A stretch of 64,000 nt of DNA from contig NZ_MKSQ01000008.1 in NCBI RefSeq assembly GCF_001898115.1, forward strand, positions 497,606 to 561,605, given 5' to 3'. This document shows, in pieces, positions 51,803-61,357 of this stretch (position 1 is the stretch's first letter; every line of letters begins with the position of its first letter). Below the pieces are notes generated by a model. It was given only the letters and a program-made list of their open reading frames with translations, did not search any database and was not told the origin of the DNA. The stretch is from Allobosea sp. 67-29. Its GTDB lineage: Bacteria > Pseudomonadota > Alphaproteobacteria > Rhizobiales > Beijerinckiaceae. A program made the translations under genes and the position numbers.

Positions 51803-53533
51803 ATTTCTAGCGGTCGAACCAGATTCTTCGGAAGCCTGACGCTCAACCAGTATTTCCTCGGCGCCGTCGCCCTGATACTGGCCTGCTCGCTGGGGCTCGG
51901 AACGAGCCTTCTGCATAATTACTATACGGCTCTTGCCGACAGCCGGCACGGATTGGCGCGGCTGATGGCGTTTCGTGCAGTGCTCGACGCCGCGAACAGG
52001 GTCTCCGCGGAGCGCGGACCGACGAATGCCGCCCTCGGGCGGAACGCGAGCGGCGCCGCAGCGAGGGACGACCGGTTCCGCAGCTTTCGCCGCGCGAGCG
52101 ACGACGCGCTCGACGCGGTTCGTCGCATCGGTCCGTTCGGCACATCGCTGGCGGCTCTGGAAGAGCGCCTCGCAGCGGCGCGCAGGGAGGTCGACCGCCT
52201 GCTGGACCGTCCGCGGGCCGAACGCGAGCCGGAAGCGGTCGAGCGGGCGATCGAAGCCATGTTCTCCGCCTATGATGCGGCGCAGCCCCTGCTCGACACC
52301 GCAATGACCGCGCTGCTGGCGGACGACCCTCAATTGGTCGGGCATGCGATGGTCGCGCGGATGCTCGGCGAGATGCGCGACTATGCCGGGCGGCTCGGCT
52401 CCCACCTGGTCATCGCGATCGCGCAGATGCAGCCTCCCCGGCCCGCGCAGCAGGCCGCGTTCGAACAGACGCGCGGCCGGGTGCTGCAGCTATGGCCCCT
52501 GATCGGCCAGCAGGCCTCGTCCAGCCGCGAGCCGGCCATCGTCGAAGCCGGCCGGGCCGTCGAACGGGACTTCATCCAAGGCGGCATGGCCCTGATCGAC
52601 GCCACGCTGGCCCGCCTGCGGAACGGCGACTTCGATCTCACGCCCGAAAGCTTCACCCGCGACATCGTTCCGCATTTCGTGGCGATCGAGCGCCTGCGCG
52701 ACGCCTTCGTCGACAGCACGATCAGGCAGCTCGACGCCGGCCGGCAAGGAGCGCAGCGCGCCCTCGTACTGGCTTCGCTCGCCACTCTGCTCGCCCTCGC
52801 CGTCGAGCTCCTGCTTCTGCTGGCAGGGCGCCAGCTGCTGTTCCGTCCCTTGCTGTCGGCTCGCCGGCACATCGTGCGCCTCGCGGACAACCGCCTGGAT
52901 CCGGCCGTCGCCCCTGCCGGGCTGCGCGGCGAGATGCGGGAGCTCTTCCAGGCGCTGGAGACGCTGCGCGCGCGGCTGATCGAGCGCGACGAGATCGACG
53001 CCGAGCGCAACAGGCTGGAGGCGCAGCTGAAGCAGCTTGCCGACACGGACGGCTTGACCGGCGTGCTCAACCGCGGTGCGCTGGAACGGATGGTCCCGCG
53101 GCTGGCGAGGACCGATACCGGCGTGATCGGGCTCATCCTGCTCGATCTCGATCACTTCAAGGCGGTCAACGACCGACACGGCCATGCCGCCGGCGACGAG
53201 GTCCTGCGCCTCGCCGCCGCCCGGCTGCGGAACGCGTTGCGTCAAGGCGACGTCGTCGCGCGCTTCGGCGGCGAGGAGTTCGCGATCCTGACCTTCGACC
53301 CGCTGGAGGGCGTCCTCGCCGACATCGCCGAGCGCCTGAGGCAGGTGATCGAGGCGAAGCCCTTCCGGCTGCCCGACGGCAGCGAAACCTCCATCACGGC
53401 GAGCCTCGGCGTTGCCAGAGCAAAGGCTGCGCCGGATGTCTGGGCGCAATTGCTGCAGATTGCGGACGCCGCGCTCTACGAGGCCAAGGAACGCGGCCGC
53501 AATCGCGTAGTCGCCGGTGCGGCCGCCGGCTAG
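51803..53533 (+). CDS. Membrane diguanylate cyclase (GGDEF), apparent ATT start
   Basis: The C-terminal GGDEF domain has LDHFKAVNDRHGH, the active site GGEEF at 489-493 and an intact inhibitory I-site RQGD five residues before it, so it should make cyclic di-GMP and be product-inhibited. A periplasmic sensor of about 270 residues lies between two membrane helices. The first helix (YFLGAVALILACSLGLG) is encoded upstream of any ATG, GTG or TTG. The only start giving a normal N-terminus is the ATT at 51803, with AGAGG five bases before. Conventional starts (TTG 51953, ATG 51965) would delete the helix and leave the sensor in the cytoplasm. Confidence 0.75.
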   Translation: MSSGRTRFFGSLTLNQYFLGAVALILACSLGLGTSLLHNYYTALADSRHGLARLMAFRAVLDAANRVSAERGPTNAALGRNASGAAARDDRFRSFRRASDDALDAVRRIGPFGTSLAALEERLAAARREVDRLLDRPRAEREPEAVERAIEAMFSAYDAAQPLLDTAMTALLADDPQLVGHAMVARMLGEMRDYAGRLGSHLVIAIAQMQPPRPAQQAAFEQTRGRVLQLWPLIGQQASSSREPAIVEAGRAVERDFIQGGMALIDATLARLRNGDFDLTPESFTRDIVPHFVAIERLRDAFVDSTIRQLDAGRQGAQRALVLASLATLLALAVELLLLLAGRQLLFRPLLSARRHIVRLADNRLDPAVAPAGLRGEMRELFQALETLRARLIERDEIDAERNRLEAQLKQLADTDGLTGVLNRGALERMVPRLARTDTGVIGLILLDLDHFKAVNDRHGHAAGDEVLRLAAARLRNALRQGDVVARFGGEEFAILTFDPLEGVLADIAERLRQVIEAKPFRLPDGSETSITASLGVARAKAAPDVWAQLLQIADAALYEAKERGRNRVVAGAAAG

Positions 53534-53567
53534 CGCGCGACGGGGGGATGGACGGCAGGGCGGCCGA

Positions 53568-54935
53568 TCACAGCAGCGTTCCGGTCAGGATCAGCGCCGC
53601 CACTCCGAAATAGATGACGAGGCCGGTGACGTCGACCAGCGTCGCCACCAGCGGCGCCGAGGCGCTTGCCGGGTCGAATCCGAAGCGCTTGAGGGCGAAA
53701 GGCAGCATCGAGCCCATCAGAGAGCCGAAGGTGACGATGCCGAGCAACGCGCCGCCGACCGTGGCGGCGATCAGCATCCAGTGCGGGCCGTAATCGTAGA
53801 AGCCGAGCCATTGCCAGAGCGCGATCCGCGCGATCCCGATCGCGCCGAGGATCGCGCCGAGCACGAGGCCGGAGGGGAGTTCCCGCAGCGCGACCCGCCA
53901 CCAGTCCTTCAACGTGATCTCGCGCAGCGCGAGAGCCCGGATGATCAGCGAGGTCGCCTGCGAGCCGGAATTGCCGCCCGAGCTCATGATCAGCGGGATG
54001 AACAGGGTCAGGACGATCGCCTTCTCCAGCTCGGCCTCGAAGAACTGCATGGCCGAGGCGGTCAGCATCTCGCCGAGCAGCAGGATCGAGAGCCAGCCGG
54101 CGCGCTTGCGGATCATCGCGACGAAGCCGATCTCGTTGTAGGGCTCGTCGAGCGCCTCCATGCCACCGAGCTTCTGCACGTCCTCGGTCGTTTCGGCGAT
54201 CATCGCGTCGATGACGTCATCGAAGGTGACGATACCGATGACATGGTCGTCCGGATCCACGACCGGGACCGAGAGCAGGTCGTATTTCGTGATCAGCCGC
54301 GCGACATCCTCGCGGTCGGTCTCGGGGGTGACCGTGATCGGCTTATGGGCCGGCACCACCGATTCGACCGGCGCATCCGGGTCGCCGCTGATCAGGCGGC
54401 GCAGCGAGACGGCACGGACGAGCTTCTTCGTCGCGGGGTCGAGCACATAGGTCGCGTAAACCGTCTCGCGCGAGCGCTCGACGCGCCGGATATGATCGAG
54501 CGTCTGCTGCACGGTCCAGTTCGACGGCACGCTCACGAACTCGGTCGTCATGATCGAGCCGGCGCTGTGCTCGGGATAGGCCAGGAGCCGGCGCAGGTCC
54601 GAGCGCGTCTGGCGATCCATGCGCGCGCCGAGGCGCTGGCGGGTGGGCTCGTCGAATTCCTGGAAGACGTCGGCGGCGCGGTCGGCCGACATCGCCGACA
54701 GCAGCGCGCCCGCGCGCTTGTCCGGCAGCAGCGCCAGCGCCTCGGCGGCATCGGCGAGCTCGGGCTGGTCGAGCACCTCGACGGCGCGCTCGAAGGGCAT
54801 CTCCTGCAGGATATGCGCGATCGTGGCGCTGTCCTGCTCGTCCAGCATCTCGACGATGTCCGCGACATGTTCCTCGGCCAGCGTCTTGGCGACGACGACC
54901 GAGAGGAGGTCGGGGGCGAGTTCGATCTCGTTCAT
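53568..54935 (-). CDS. mgtE: Magnesium transporter MgtE
   Basis: A 455-residue protein with the MgtE order: N-terminal helical repeat domain (about 10-125, with LQEMPFERAVEVLD), a CBS pair (about 130-250, HSAGSIMTTEFVSV, LLSVPVVDPDDHVIGIVT), a connecting helix, and five membrane helices with PLIMSSGGNSGSQA lining the pore. It is a Mg2+-gated magnesium channel in the inner membrane. The ATG at 54935 is preferred to an upstream frame start at 54977. It converges on the diguanylate cyclase gene. Confidence 0.95.
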   Translation of the reverse strand: MNEIELAPDLLSVVVAKTLAEEHVADIVEMLDEQDSATIAHILQEMPFERAVEVLDQPELADAAEALALLPDKRAGALLSAMSADRAADVFQEFDEPTRQRLGARMDRQTRSDLRRLLAYPEHSAGSIMTTEFVSVPSNWTVQQTLDHIRRVERSRETVYATYVLDPATKKLVRAVSLRRLISGDPDAPVESVVPAHKPITVTPETDREDVARLITKYDLLSVPVVDPDDHVIGIVTFDDVIDAMIAETTEDVQKLGGMEALDEPYNEIGFVAMIRKRAGWLSILLLGEMLTASAMQFFEAELEKAIVLTLFIPLIMSSGGNSGSQATSLIIRALALREITLKDWWRVALRELPSGLVLGAILGAIGIARIALWQWLGFYDYGPHWMLIAATVGGALLGIVTFGSLMGSMLPFALKRFGFDPASASAPLVATLVDVTGLVIYFGVAALILTGTLL

Positions 54936-55268
54936 GGCTCTTAATTCCTGGCGATCGGCCGTCGGCACCGATCGCAAGGCTGAGCCGGGGACCCGGATCA
55001 GCCGCGCGAGGCGGCGGCAGACGGCTTCGACTGTCGACTGGGACTGTCGGCTGGCATCGGGTCTGGTTGTCCTGTGAGTGCCGGCTGCGGGAGCCGGCGA
55101 CGGCTGGCCACATGCACCCGCAACGCATCGCCGTCAAACCTTTTTTGGCGATGCAGCATCGATCGCGGGCTCTTGTCGAAAGCCGGCCTCCGCCTATGGT
55201 GGGCACACCCGGGGCAGCGGCGCAGCCGCCGCCTCGGCCACCCCCCTTCCGATACCGGATTCCATGCG
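54936..55268. other. Divergent intergenic region between mgtE and GST
   Basis: About 330 bp, GC-rich with several short imperfect repeats (GTCGACTGGGACTGTCG near 55031 and a T6 run near 55140). I looked for a known Mg2+ riboswitch in the mgtE leader and could not recognise one. No coding signal is convincing. Confidence 0.35.
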
Positions 55269-55931
55269 ATGACCCTGACGATCTACGGCTGCTACCGCTC
55301 GCGCGCGACGCGCGTCATCTGGCTGGCCAACGAGCTCGGCCTGCCGTTCAACCACGTGCCGGTCATCCAGGCCTACCGCCTGCCGGACCCCGGCGCTCCC
55401 GGCGCGCCGCTGCACACGCGCAGTCCCGAATTCATGAAGGTCAACCCCAACGGCCACATCCCCAGCATCGACGACGACGGCTTCAAGCTGCACGAATCGC
55501 TGGCGATCAACCTCTACCTCGCGCGCAAGCATGGCGGCCCGCTCGCCCCGAAGGATGCGCAGGAGGAAGGGCTCGCGATCATGTGGGCGCTCTGGGCCGC
55601 GACGGAATGCGAGACGCATGCGCTCAACCTGCAACAGCATCTCGTGGCCTTCCCGCCCGAGAAGCGCCGGCCGGAGCTGGTCGAGGCCGCGCTGGCCGCG
55701 CTCAAGGCGCCCTTCGCCGTGCTCGACAAGGTGCTGGCCGACGGCAACGGCAACGTCATGGGCGGACGCTTCACCGTGGCCGACATCAACGTCGCCGAGG
55801 TCATTCGCTACGCCAAGCCGGCGACGCAGCTTTTCGACGCCAATCCGAACGTCAAGGCCTGGCTCGAGGCCTGCCAGTCCCGTCCGGCCTTCCAGGCGAT
55901 GTGGCAGGCGCGCGACGCCGAAGCGGCCTGA
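55269..55931 (+). CDS. Glutathione S-transferase family protein
   Basis: A 220-residue protein with an N-terminal thioredoxin fold (LTIYGCYRSRATRVIWLANELG, then KVNPNGHIPSIDDDG and LHESLAINLYLARKHG, the glutathione-binding cis-Pro and SNAIL-like regions). The C-terminal helical domain includes GGRFTVADINVAEVIR. It probably conjugates or reduces electrophiles with glutathione; the class and substrate are not predictable. The ribosome site is weak. Confidence 0.88.
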   Translation: MTLTIYGCYRSRATRVIWLANELGLPFNHVPVIQAYRLPDPGAPGAPLHTRSPEFMKVNPNGHIPSIDDDGFKLHESLAINLYLARKHGGPLAPKDAQEEGLAIMWALWAATECETHALNLQQHLVAFPPEKRRPELVEAALAALKAPFAVLDKVLADGNGNVMGGRFTVADINVAEVIRYAKPATQLFDANPNVKAWLEACQSRPAFQAMWQARDAEAA

Positions 55932-56021
55932 ACAGCAGGACCGCACAGAATCCGGGTGGCCGGACCTCGTCCGGCCACCTACTGACGCGGAATGACCCGG
56001 CCCGAGAGCAGAGCTTCCGCC

Positions 56022-56948
56022 ATGACACAGCCGATTTCCGCTCCCGCGCCGCGCATGGGCCCGCTCGAATGGCTCCTGCTGATCATCCTGTCGATCCTGT
56101 GGGGCGGCTCGTTCTTCTTCAACAAGCTGACCGTGGCGGAATGGCCGCCCTTCGCCGTGGTGCAGGTGCGCGTCGGCCTCGCCGCGCTGGCCTTGCTCCT
56201 TGTGGTCCGGATCGCCGGGCAATCGATGGCGGTCGGGCGCGAGCTGTGGCTGGCCTTCTTCGGAATGGGCATCCTCAACAACCTGATCCCGTTCAGCCTG
56301 TTTCTCTGGGGCCAGCAGCAGATCGCGAGCGGCCTCGCCTCGATCCTGAACGCCACCACGCCGATCTTCGCAGTGCTGGTGATGCACTGCTTCGGCAACG
56401 AGAAGGCGACCGGGCTGAAGCTCGGCGGCGTGCTGGCGGGCCTTGTCGGCGTCGCCATCCTGATGGGACCGGACGCGATCGGCGGCCTCGGCTCCAATCT
56501 CGCCGCGCAGCTCGCCTGCGTCCTCGCCGCCGTCTCCTATGCCTTCTCCGGCCTGCTCGGCCGACGCTTCCGCGGGGTCTCGCCGCTGGTCGCCGCGACC
56601 GGCCAGCTCTCGGCCTCAACGGTGATGATGATCCCGATCGTCTTCGTGCTGCATCCGCCCTGGACGCTGCCGGTGCCGTCGCACCAGGCCATTCTGGCCC
56701 TTGTCGGCCTCGCGCTGATCTCGACGGCCCTGGCCTATCTCCTGTTCTTCCGGATCATGCGGGCGGCCGGACCCAGCAACGTGATGCTCGTCACCTTCCT
56801 GATCCCGGTCAGCGCGATCTTGCTGGGCTCCGGCCTGCTGGGCGAGGCGCTGCGGCCGCGCCATTTCGCCGGCATGGCGGCGATCTTCGTCGGTCTCGCC
56901 CTGATCGACGGCCGGCTGTTCGGCACGGCACGGACGAGACCGGCCTAG
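56022..56948 (+). CDS. EamA/DMT family transporter
   Basis: A 308-residue inner-membrane protein of ten helices in two EamA repeats (SILWGGSFFFNKLTV in the first; AAVSYAFSGLLGRRF and TALAYLLFFRIMRAAGPSN in the second). Such transporters export metabolites or amino acids; the substrate is unknown. An upstream in-frame ATG at 55992 would add ten residues of no obvious value. It is probably a single gene. Confidence 0.88.
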   Translation: MTQPISAPAPRMGPLEWLLLIILSILWGGSFFFNKLTVAEWPPFAVVQVRVGLAALALLLVVRIAGQSMAVGRELWLAFFGMGILNNLIPFSLFLWGQQQIASGLASILNATTPIFAVLVMHCFGNEKATGLKLGGVLAGLVGVAILMGPDAIGGLGSNLAAQLACVLAAVSYAFSGLLGRRFRGVSPLVAATGQLSASTVMMIPIVFVLHPPWTLPVPSHQAILALVGLALISTALAYLLFFRIMRAAGPSNVMLVTFLIPVSAILLGSGLLGEALRPRHFAGMAAIFVGLALIDGRLFGTARTRPA

Positions 56949-57075
56949 GCCCAAAGACTTTATTGCCGAAAGATTATGAATTGTTCTAGGGTCGACTTGG
57001 CGGCTGGACGCTTTATTGGCCACGCCCCACTGACTGAGATATCGCGGCAAGCGATACGGGGAACAGGGGACGACC

Positions 57076-58065
57076 ATGGATGTGCGGCAACTGCGATGCT
57101 TCATCGCGGTGGCAGAAGAGCTGCATTTCGGCCGAGCGGCCGAGCGGCTCGGCGTGGCTCCCCCGGCACTTTCCCGCCAGATCAGCGCGCTCGAGGACGA
57201 GCTCGGCGTCAATCTCCTGACCCGCACCACGCGGCAGGTCGCGCTGACGCGGGCGGGCCTGATCATGCTGGAGGAATCCAAGGGCATCCTGGTCAAGATG
57301 GAGCAGGCTTCGCGCGCCGTGCGGGAGGCCTCGCTCGCCTCCGGCAAGGTGCTGCGCGTCGGCGCCATCGACGCCGCCTCGTCGAGCTTCGTCCCGGAAG
57401 CTCTGATGACCTTCCGCAAGCGCTTTCCCGGCATCGAGATCAAGTTCGCGGAGGCGATGACGGTCGCGCTGGTACAGATGCTGGAGGCCGGCAAGCTCGA
57501 CCTCGCGCTGGTCCGCCCTCCACGTAAACCCACCGACTGCGCCTTCGAGATCCTGCGCGTCGAGCGCCCGATCGTGGTGCTGCGCGAGGACCACCCGCTC
57601 GCCGCGCGCGAGCATCTGAGCATGAACGACCTGGTCGGCGAGCCCTTCGTGGTTCCCTCGAAGCGGATCCGTCCCTATGCCTACGATCTCGTCATGGCGT
57701 ATTTCGAGAGCGTCGGCGCCGTGCCGAACGTCGTGATCGAGGCCACCGAGAAGCCGGCGATGATGTCGGCCGTGGCGGCGGGGCTCGGCATGGCGCTGGC
57801 GCCCGACTGGGTGTCGCGACTGTCCTTCCCGGGCGTCACCATGCGGCGGCTGCGCGGCGCGATGCTCGATCCGCCGCCGCCCGGCGCGCTCGTGGGCGTC
57901 GCCTGGCGGCCGCAGCAGAAGCTGCCGGCCCGCGACGACTTCCTCGCCATCCTGCGCGAAAGCGTGACCCTGCTCGAGGAGCGGCACGTTCTGCCGCTCG
58001 CCAACCCGCCCAAGCCGCAAAGGCAGTCGGCACGCCCGCTATCCCCCGCCGGAGGAACCCGATGA
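57076..58065 (+). CDS. LysR family transcriptional regulator
   Basis: A 329-residue regulator with the LysR winged helix (MDVRQLRCFIAVAEELHFGR, RLGVAPPALSRQISALEDELG) and a two-lobed effector domain (about 90-295). Its stop overlaps the ATG of tctB (ATGA), so unlike most LysR genes, which are divergent, it is the first gene of the transporter operon it presumably controls. GGGGAACAGGGGACG precedes the ATG. The 100 bp upstream are AT-rich and likely hold the promoter. Confidence 0.9.
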   Translation: MDVRQLRCFIAVAEELHFGRAAERLGVAPPALSRQISALEDELGVNLLTRTTRQVALTRAGLIMLEESKGILVKMEQASRAVREASLASGKVLRVGAIDAASSSFVPEALMTFRKRFPGIEIKFAEAMTVALVQMLEAGKLDLALVRPPRKPTDCAFEILRVERPIVVLREDHPLAAREHLSMNDLVGEPFVVPSKRIRPYAYDLVMAYFESVGAVPNVVIEATEKPAMMSAVAAGLGMALAPDWVSRLSFPGVTMRRLRGAMLDPPPPGALVGVAWRPQQKLPARDDFLAILRESVTLLEERHVLPLANPPKPQRQSARPLSPAGGTR

Positions 58066-58580
58066 GCTTGAACCAGATAGAACGGGCGCAGGGGCTGCGC
58101 ATACGCTCGACGCAGGACTTCGCGGGCGGGCTCTTCATGATCCTGCTGGCGCTCGGCGCCTATGCCTTCTCCTGGGACCTCCCGGCCGGCTCGCTGCGCC
58201 AGCTCGGCCCCGGCATGCTGCCCAAGGCCTTCGCCGTGATCTGCGGCGTCCTGGGAGCGATCCTGACCCTGACCTCGCTGCGCTACCATGGCGAGAAGCT
58301 CTCGGGCTGGTCCTGGAAAGGCGTGTTCTTCGCCCTCGGCGGCGCCTGCCTGTTCGCACTGACGATCCGCGGCTTCGAGATCGGCCCGGTTCAGGTCCCG
58401 GCGCTCGGCCTGCTGGTCGCCGGTCCGCTCCTGATCTTCTTCTCCGGCCTCGCCGCCGACGACCGCAAGCTCAAGGAGCTCGTGATCTTCGCGCTCGCCA
58501 TGTCGGCGGGCTGCATCCTCCTGTTCAAATACGCGCTGAGCCTGCCGATCCCGCTCGCGCCCTGGCTTCTGGGTATCTGA
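58062..58580 (+). CDS. tctB: Tripartite tricarboxylate transporter small membrane subunit (second system)
   Basis: A 172-residue protein with four hydrophobic helices and the TctB pattern (DFAGGLFMILLALGAYAFSW, LGPGMLPKAFAVICGVLG). It is translated from an ATGA overlap with the LysR stop. It pairs with TctA 3 bp downstream. Confidence 0.88.
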   Translation: MSLNQIERAQGLRIRSTQDFAGGLFMILLALGAYAFSWDLPAGSLRQLGPGMLPKAFAVICGVLGAILTLTSLRYHGEKLSGWSWKGVFFALGGACLFALTIRGFEIGPVQVPALGLLVAGPLLIFFSGLAADDRKLKELVIFALAMSAGCILLFKYALSLPIPLAPWLLGI

Positions 58581-58583
58581 GCG

Positions 58584-60086
58584 ATGATGGAGACGCTTTC
58601 CCACCTCTCGCTCGGCTTCGGCGTCGCGCTGACGCTGAAGAACATCGCGCTCTGTTTCGCCGGCTGCCTGGTCGGCACGCTGATCGGCGTGCTGCCGGGC
58701 GTCGGCCCCATCGCCACGATCTCGATCCTGCTGCCGATCACCTTCGGGCTCGACCCGACGGGGGCGCTGATCATGCTCGCCGGCATCTATTACGGCGCGC
58801 AGTATGGCGGGTCGACCACGGCGATCCTGGTCAACATCCCCGGTGAAGCCACCTCGGTCGTCACCACGCTCGACGGCCACCAGATGGCCAAGCAGGGGCG
58901 TGCCGGCGTCGCGCTCGGCACCGCCGCGATCGGCTCCTTCTTCGCCGGCTGCGTCGCCACCGTGATCATTGCCGCGCTCGGCGCGCCGCTGACCAAGATG
59001 GCCCTGCTGTTCGGCCCGGCCGAGTATTTCTCCCTGATGGTGATGGGGCTGTGCTTCGCGGTGGTGCTCGCGCGCGGCTCGATCCTCAAGGCCTTCTGCA
59101 TGATCATGCTCGGCCTGCTGTTCTCGACAGTCGGCACCGATCTCGAGACCGGGCAGGAGCGCCTCACCTTCGGCGTCGCCTCGCTCTCCGACGGCATCGA
59201 CTTCTCGGTGCTGGCGATGGGCGTGTTCGGCTTCGCCGAGGTGCTGCGCAATCTCGAGAGCCCCGAGGCGCGCGACGTCGTCAAGGGCAAGATCGGCCGG
59301 CTCCTGCCGGGCTGGGACGACATCAAGCAGTCGATCGCGCCCGTGCTGCGCGGCACGGCGATCGGTGGCATCCTCGGCATTCTGCCGGGCAACGGGGCGG
59401 TGCTCGGCCCCTTCGCCAGCTACACCATGGAGAAGAAGATCGCGAAGGACCCGTCACGCTTCGGCAAGGGCGCGATCGAAGGCGTGGCCGGCCCGGAATC
59501 GGCCAACAACGCCGGCGCGCAGACCGCCTTCATCCCGCTGCTCACGCTGGGCATTCCGCCGAACGCGGTGATGGCGCTGATGGTCGGCGCGATGACGATC
59601 CACGGCATCATCCCCGGACCGCAGGTCATGACCCGCAACCCGGAACTGTTCTGGGGCATGGTCGCCTCGATGTGGATCGGCAACCTGATGCTGCTGATCA
59701 TCAACCTGCCGCTGGTCGGGCTGTGGGTGAAGCTCCTGCAGGTGCCCTACCGCCTGATGTTCCCGGCGATCCTGATCTTCTGCTGCATCGGCATCTACTC
59801 GGTGAACAACCAGCCGCTCGACGTCGCCTTCACGGCGCTGTTCGGCCTGTTCGGCTACCTCCTGATCAAGCTCGGCTTCGAGCCCGCGCCGATGCTGCTC
59901 GGCTTCGTGCTCGGCAAGCTGATGGAGGAGAAGCTCCGGCAGGCGCTGATCATCTCGCGCGGCTCGTTCATGACCTTCGTCGAACGCCCCATCTCCGCCG
60001 GCCTTCTCGTCGTCGCCGTGCTGGTTCTGGCGATCGCATTGCTGCCGTCGATCTCGAAGAAGCGCGAGGAGGTCTTCACCGAATGA
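58584..60086 (+). CDS. tctA: Tripartite tricarboxylate transporter large permease subunit (second system)
   Basis: A 500-residue permease with the two TctA repeats: GVLPGVGPIATISILLPITF and YYGAQYGGSTTAILVNIPGEA, then LGILPGNGAVLGPFASY and LTLGIPPNAVMALMVGAM. About 12 helices. It differs clearly in sequence from the permease at 43.8 kb, so this is a separate system and not a recent duplicate. The first two codons are both ATG. Confidence 0.95.
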   Translation: MMETLSHLSLGFGVALTLKNIALCFAGCLVGTLIGVLPGVGPIATISILLPITFGLDPTGALIMLAGIYYGAQYGGSTTAILVNIPGEATSVVTTLDGHQMAKQGRAGVALGTAAIGSFFAGCVATVIIAALGAPLTKMALLFGPAEYFSLMVMGLCFAVVLARGSILKAFCMIMLGLLFSTVGTDLETGQERLTFGVASLSDGIDFSVLAMGVFGFAEVLRNLESPEARDVVKGKIGRLLPGWDDIKQSIAPVLRGTAIGGILGILPGNGAVLGPFASYTMEKKIAKDPSRFGKGAIEGVAGPESANNAGAQTAFIPLLTLGIPPNAVMALMVGAMTIHGIIPGPQVMTRNPELFWGMVASMWIGNLMLLIINLPLVGLWVKLLQVPYRLMFPAILIFCCIGIYSVNNQPLDVAFTALFGLFGYLLIKLGFEPAPMLLGFVLGKLMEEKLRQALIISRGSFMTFVERPISAGLLVVAVLVLAIALLPSISKKREEVFTE

Positions 60087-60150
60087 CGGGGTTGCCGCCC
60101 CGGCATCCCCCCCTAGTCTTACGTCCGACAATCTCCAGGGAGGAATACGC

Positions 60151-61125
60151 ATGAAGAAACTCGTTCTCGGGCTCGCCGCCGCGGCGACGCTGGCCTTGGC
60201 CGGCGGCGCGCAGGCGCAGGGCTATCCGACGAAGCCGGTCACCATGATCGTGCCCTTCGCGGCCGGCGGCCCGACCGACATCATCGCGCGCATCGTCGCC
60301 GACCACATGTCCAAGACGCTCGGCCAGCAGATCGTGGTCGAGAACGTCGCCGGCGCCGGCGGCACCACCGGCATCACCCGCGCGGTCACCGCCGCGCCCG
60401 ACGGCTACACCATCGCCATGGGGCATCTCGGCACCTTCTCGGCGGCGCCTGCGACCTATCCCGGCCTGAAATACGACCCGATCAACGGCATGCAGCCGAT
60501 CGGGCTGGCCGGCGGCACGCCGATCCTGATCGTGGCACGCAAGACCTTCGAGCCGAAGGACCTGAAGGAGTTCGTATCCTATGTGAAAGCGAACACCGAC
60601 AAGGTGAACGAGGCGCATGCCGGCGTCGGCTCGGTCTCCTGGACGACCTGCACCCTGCTGAAGGGCGTTCTGGGCACTCCCAAGATCAACTCCGTCGCCT
60701 ATCGCGGCACCGGCCCGGCGCTGAACGATCTCGTCTCCGGCCAGGTCGACTTCATGTGCGACCAGATCGTCTCCGTCGCCGAACAGGTCCGCGCCAATAC
60801 GATCAAGGCCTATGCCGTCACCTCGGCCGAGCGCTCGCCGGCCCTGCCGGACGTGCCCACCACCAAGGAAGCCGGCCTGCCGGACTTCCAGATCGAGGCC
60901 TGGAACGGCATCGCCGGCCCGAAGGGCATGCCGAAGGAGGCGGTGGACAAGCTGGTCGACGCGCTCAACAAGGCGCTCAACGACGACGCGACCAAGAAGC
61001 GCCTGCTCGATCTCGGCACGGTCCTGCCGGACGCCGAGGCCCGCACCCCGGCCGGCTTCGCCGCGATCATCAAGCGCGATGCCGACAAGCTTTCGCCGGC
61101 TCTTTCCGCGGCGGTGAAGCAGTAA
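60151..61125 (+). CDS. tctC: Tripartite tricarboxylate transporter substrate-binding protein (second system)
   Basis: A 324-residue periplasmic protein: signal peptide (1-22), YPTKPVTMIVPFAAGGPTDIIARIVADHM, GAGGTTGITRAV and YRGTGPALNDLVSGQVDFMCD. This is the classical TctC/BugT family, which binds di- or tricarboxylates or other organic acids. The substrate is unknown because no catabolic enzyme is in the operon. GGGAGGAATACGC precedes the ATG. A hairpin follows. Confidence 0.92.
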   Translation: MKKLVLGLAAAATLALAGGAQAQGYPTKPVTMIVPFAAGGPTDIIARIVADHMSKTLGQQIVVENVAGAGGTTGITRAVTAAPDGYTIAMGHLGTFSAAPATYPGLKYDPINGMQPIGLAGGTPILIVARKTFEPKDLKEFVSYVKANTDKVNEAHAGVGSVSWTTCTLLKGVLGTPKINSVAYRGTGPALNDLVSGQVDFMCDQIVSVAEQVRANTIKAYAVTSAERSPALPDVPTTKEAGLPDFQIEAWNGIAGPKGMPKEAVDKLVDALNKALNDDATKKRLLDLGTVLPDAEARTPAGFAAIIKRDADKLSPALSAAVKQ

Positions 61126-61152
61126 TCCGCCCGGCACTCGGACACCAAACGG

Positions 61153-61180
61153 ACGGCGGCCCTCCGGGGCCGCCGTTTGC
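61153..61180 (+). terminator. Probable terminator of the LysR-tctBAC operon
   Basis: Ten-base arms ACGGCGGCCC/GGGCCGCCGT with a TCCG loop, 27 bp after the tctC stop. The following T tract is weak (TTGCGTT). Confidence 0.65.
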
Positions 61181-61357
61181 GTTCGTGGTTATGCTCCCTG
61201 GACGGCGCAGCAGCGCATGAACCAGCAGGCCCTTGTTCCGATGAACGTTTTTCGAAAGCCTTACGGCGCGTTAACATCTCGTGACCGTCACAGGAGGAAC
61301 CCTTCCCCGTTCCTCCGGTTGTCCTCGCCGAAGTCAACTTCGAGAGGAGAGACAATC

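Noticed and set aside
54936..55268. Magnesium riboswitch before mgtE
   Set aside because: No M-box or ykoK-type architecture is visible by eye; only short imperfect repeats.
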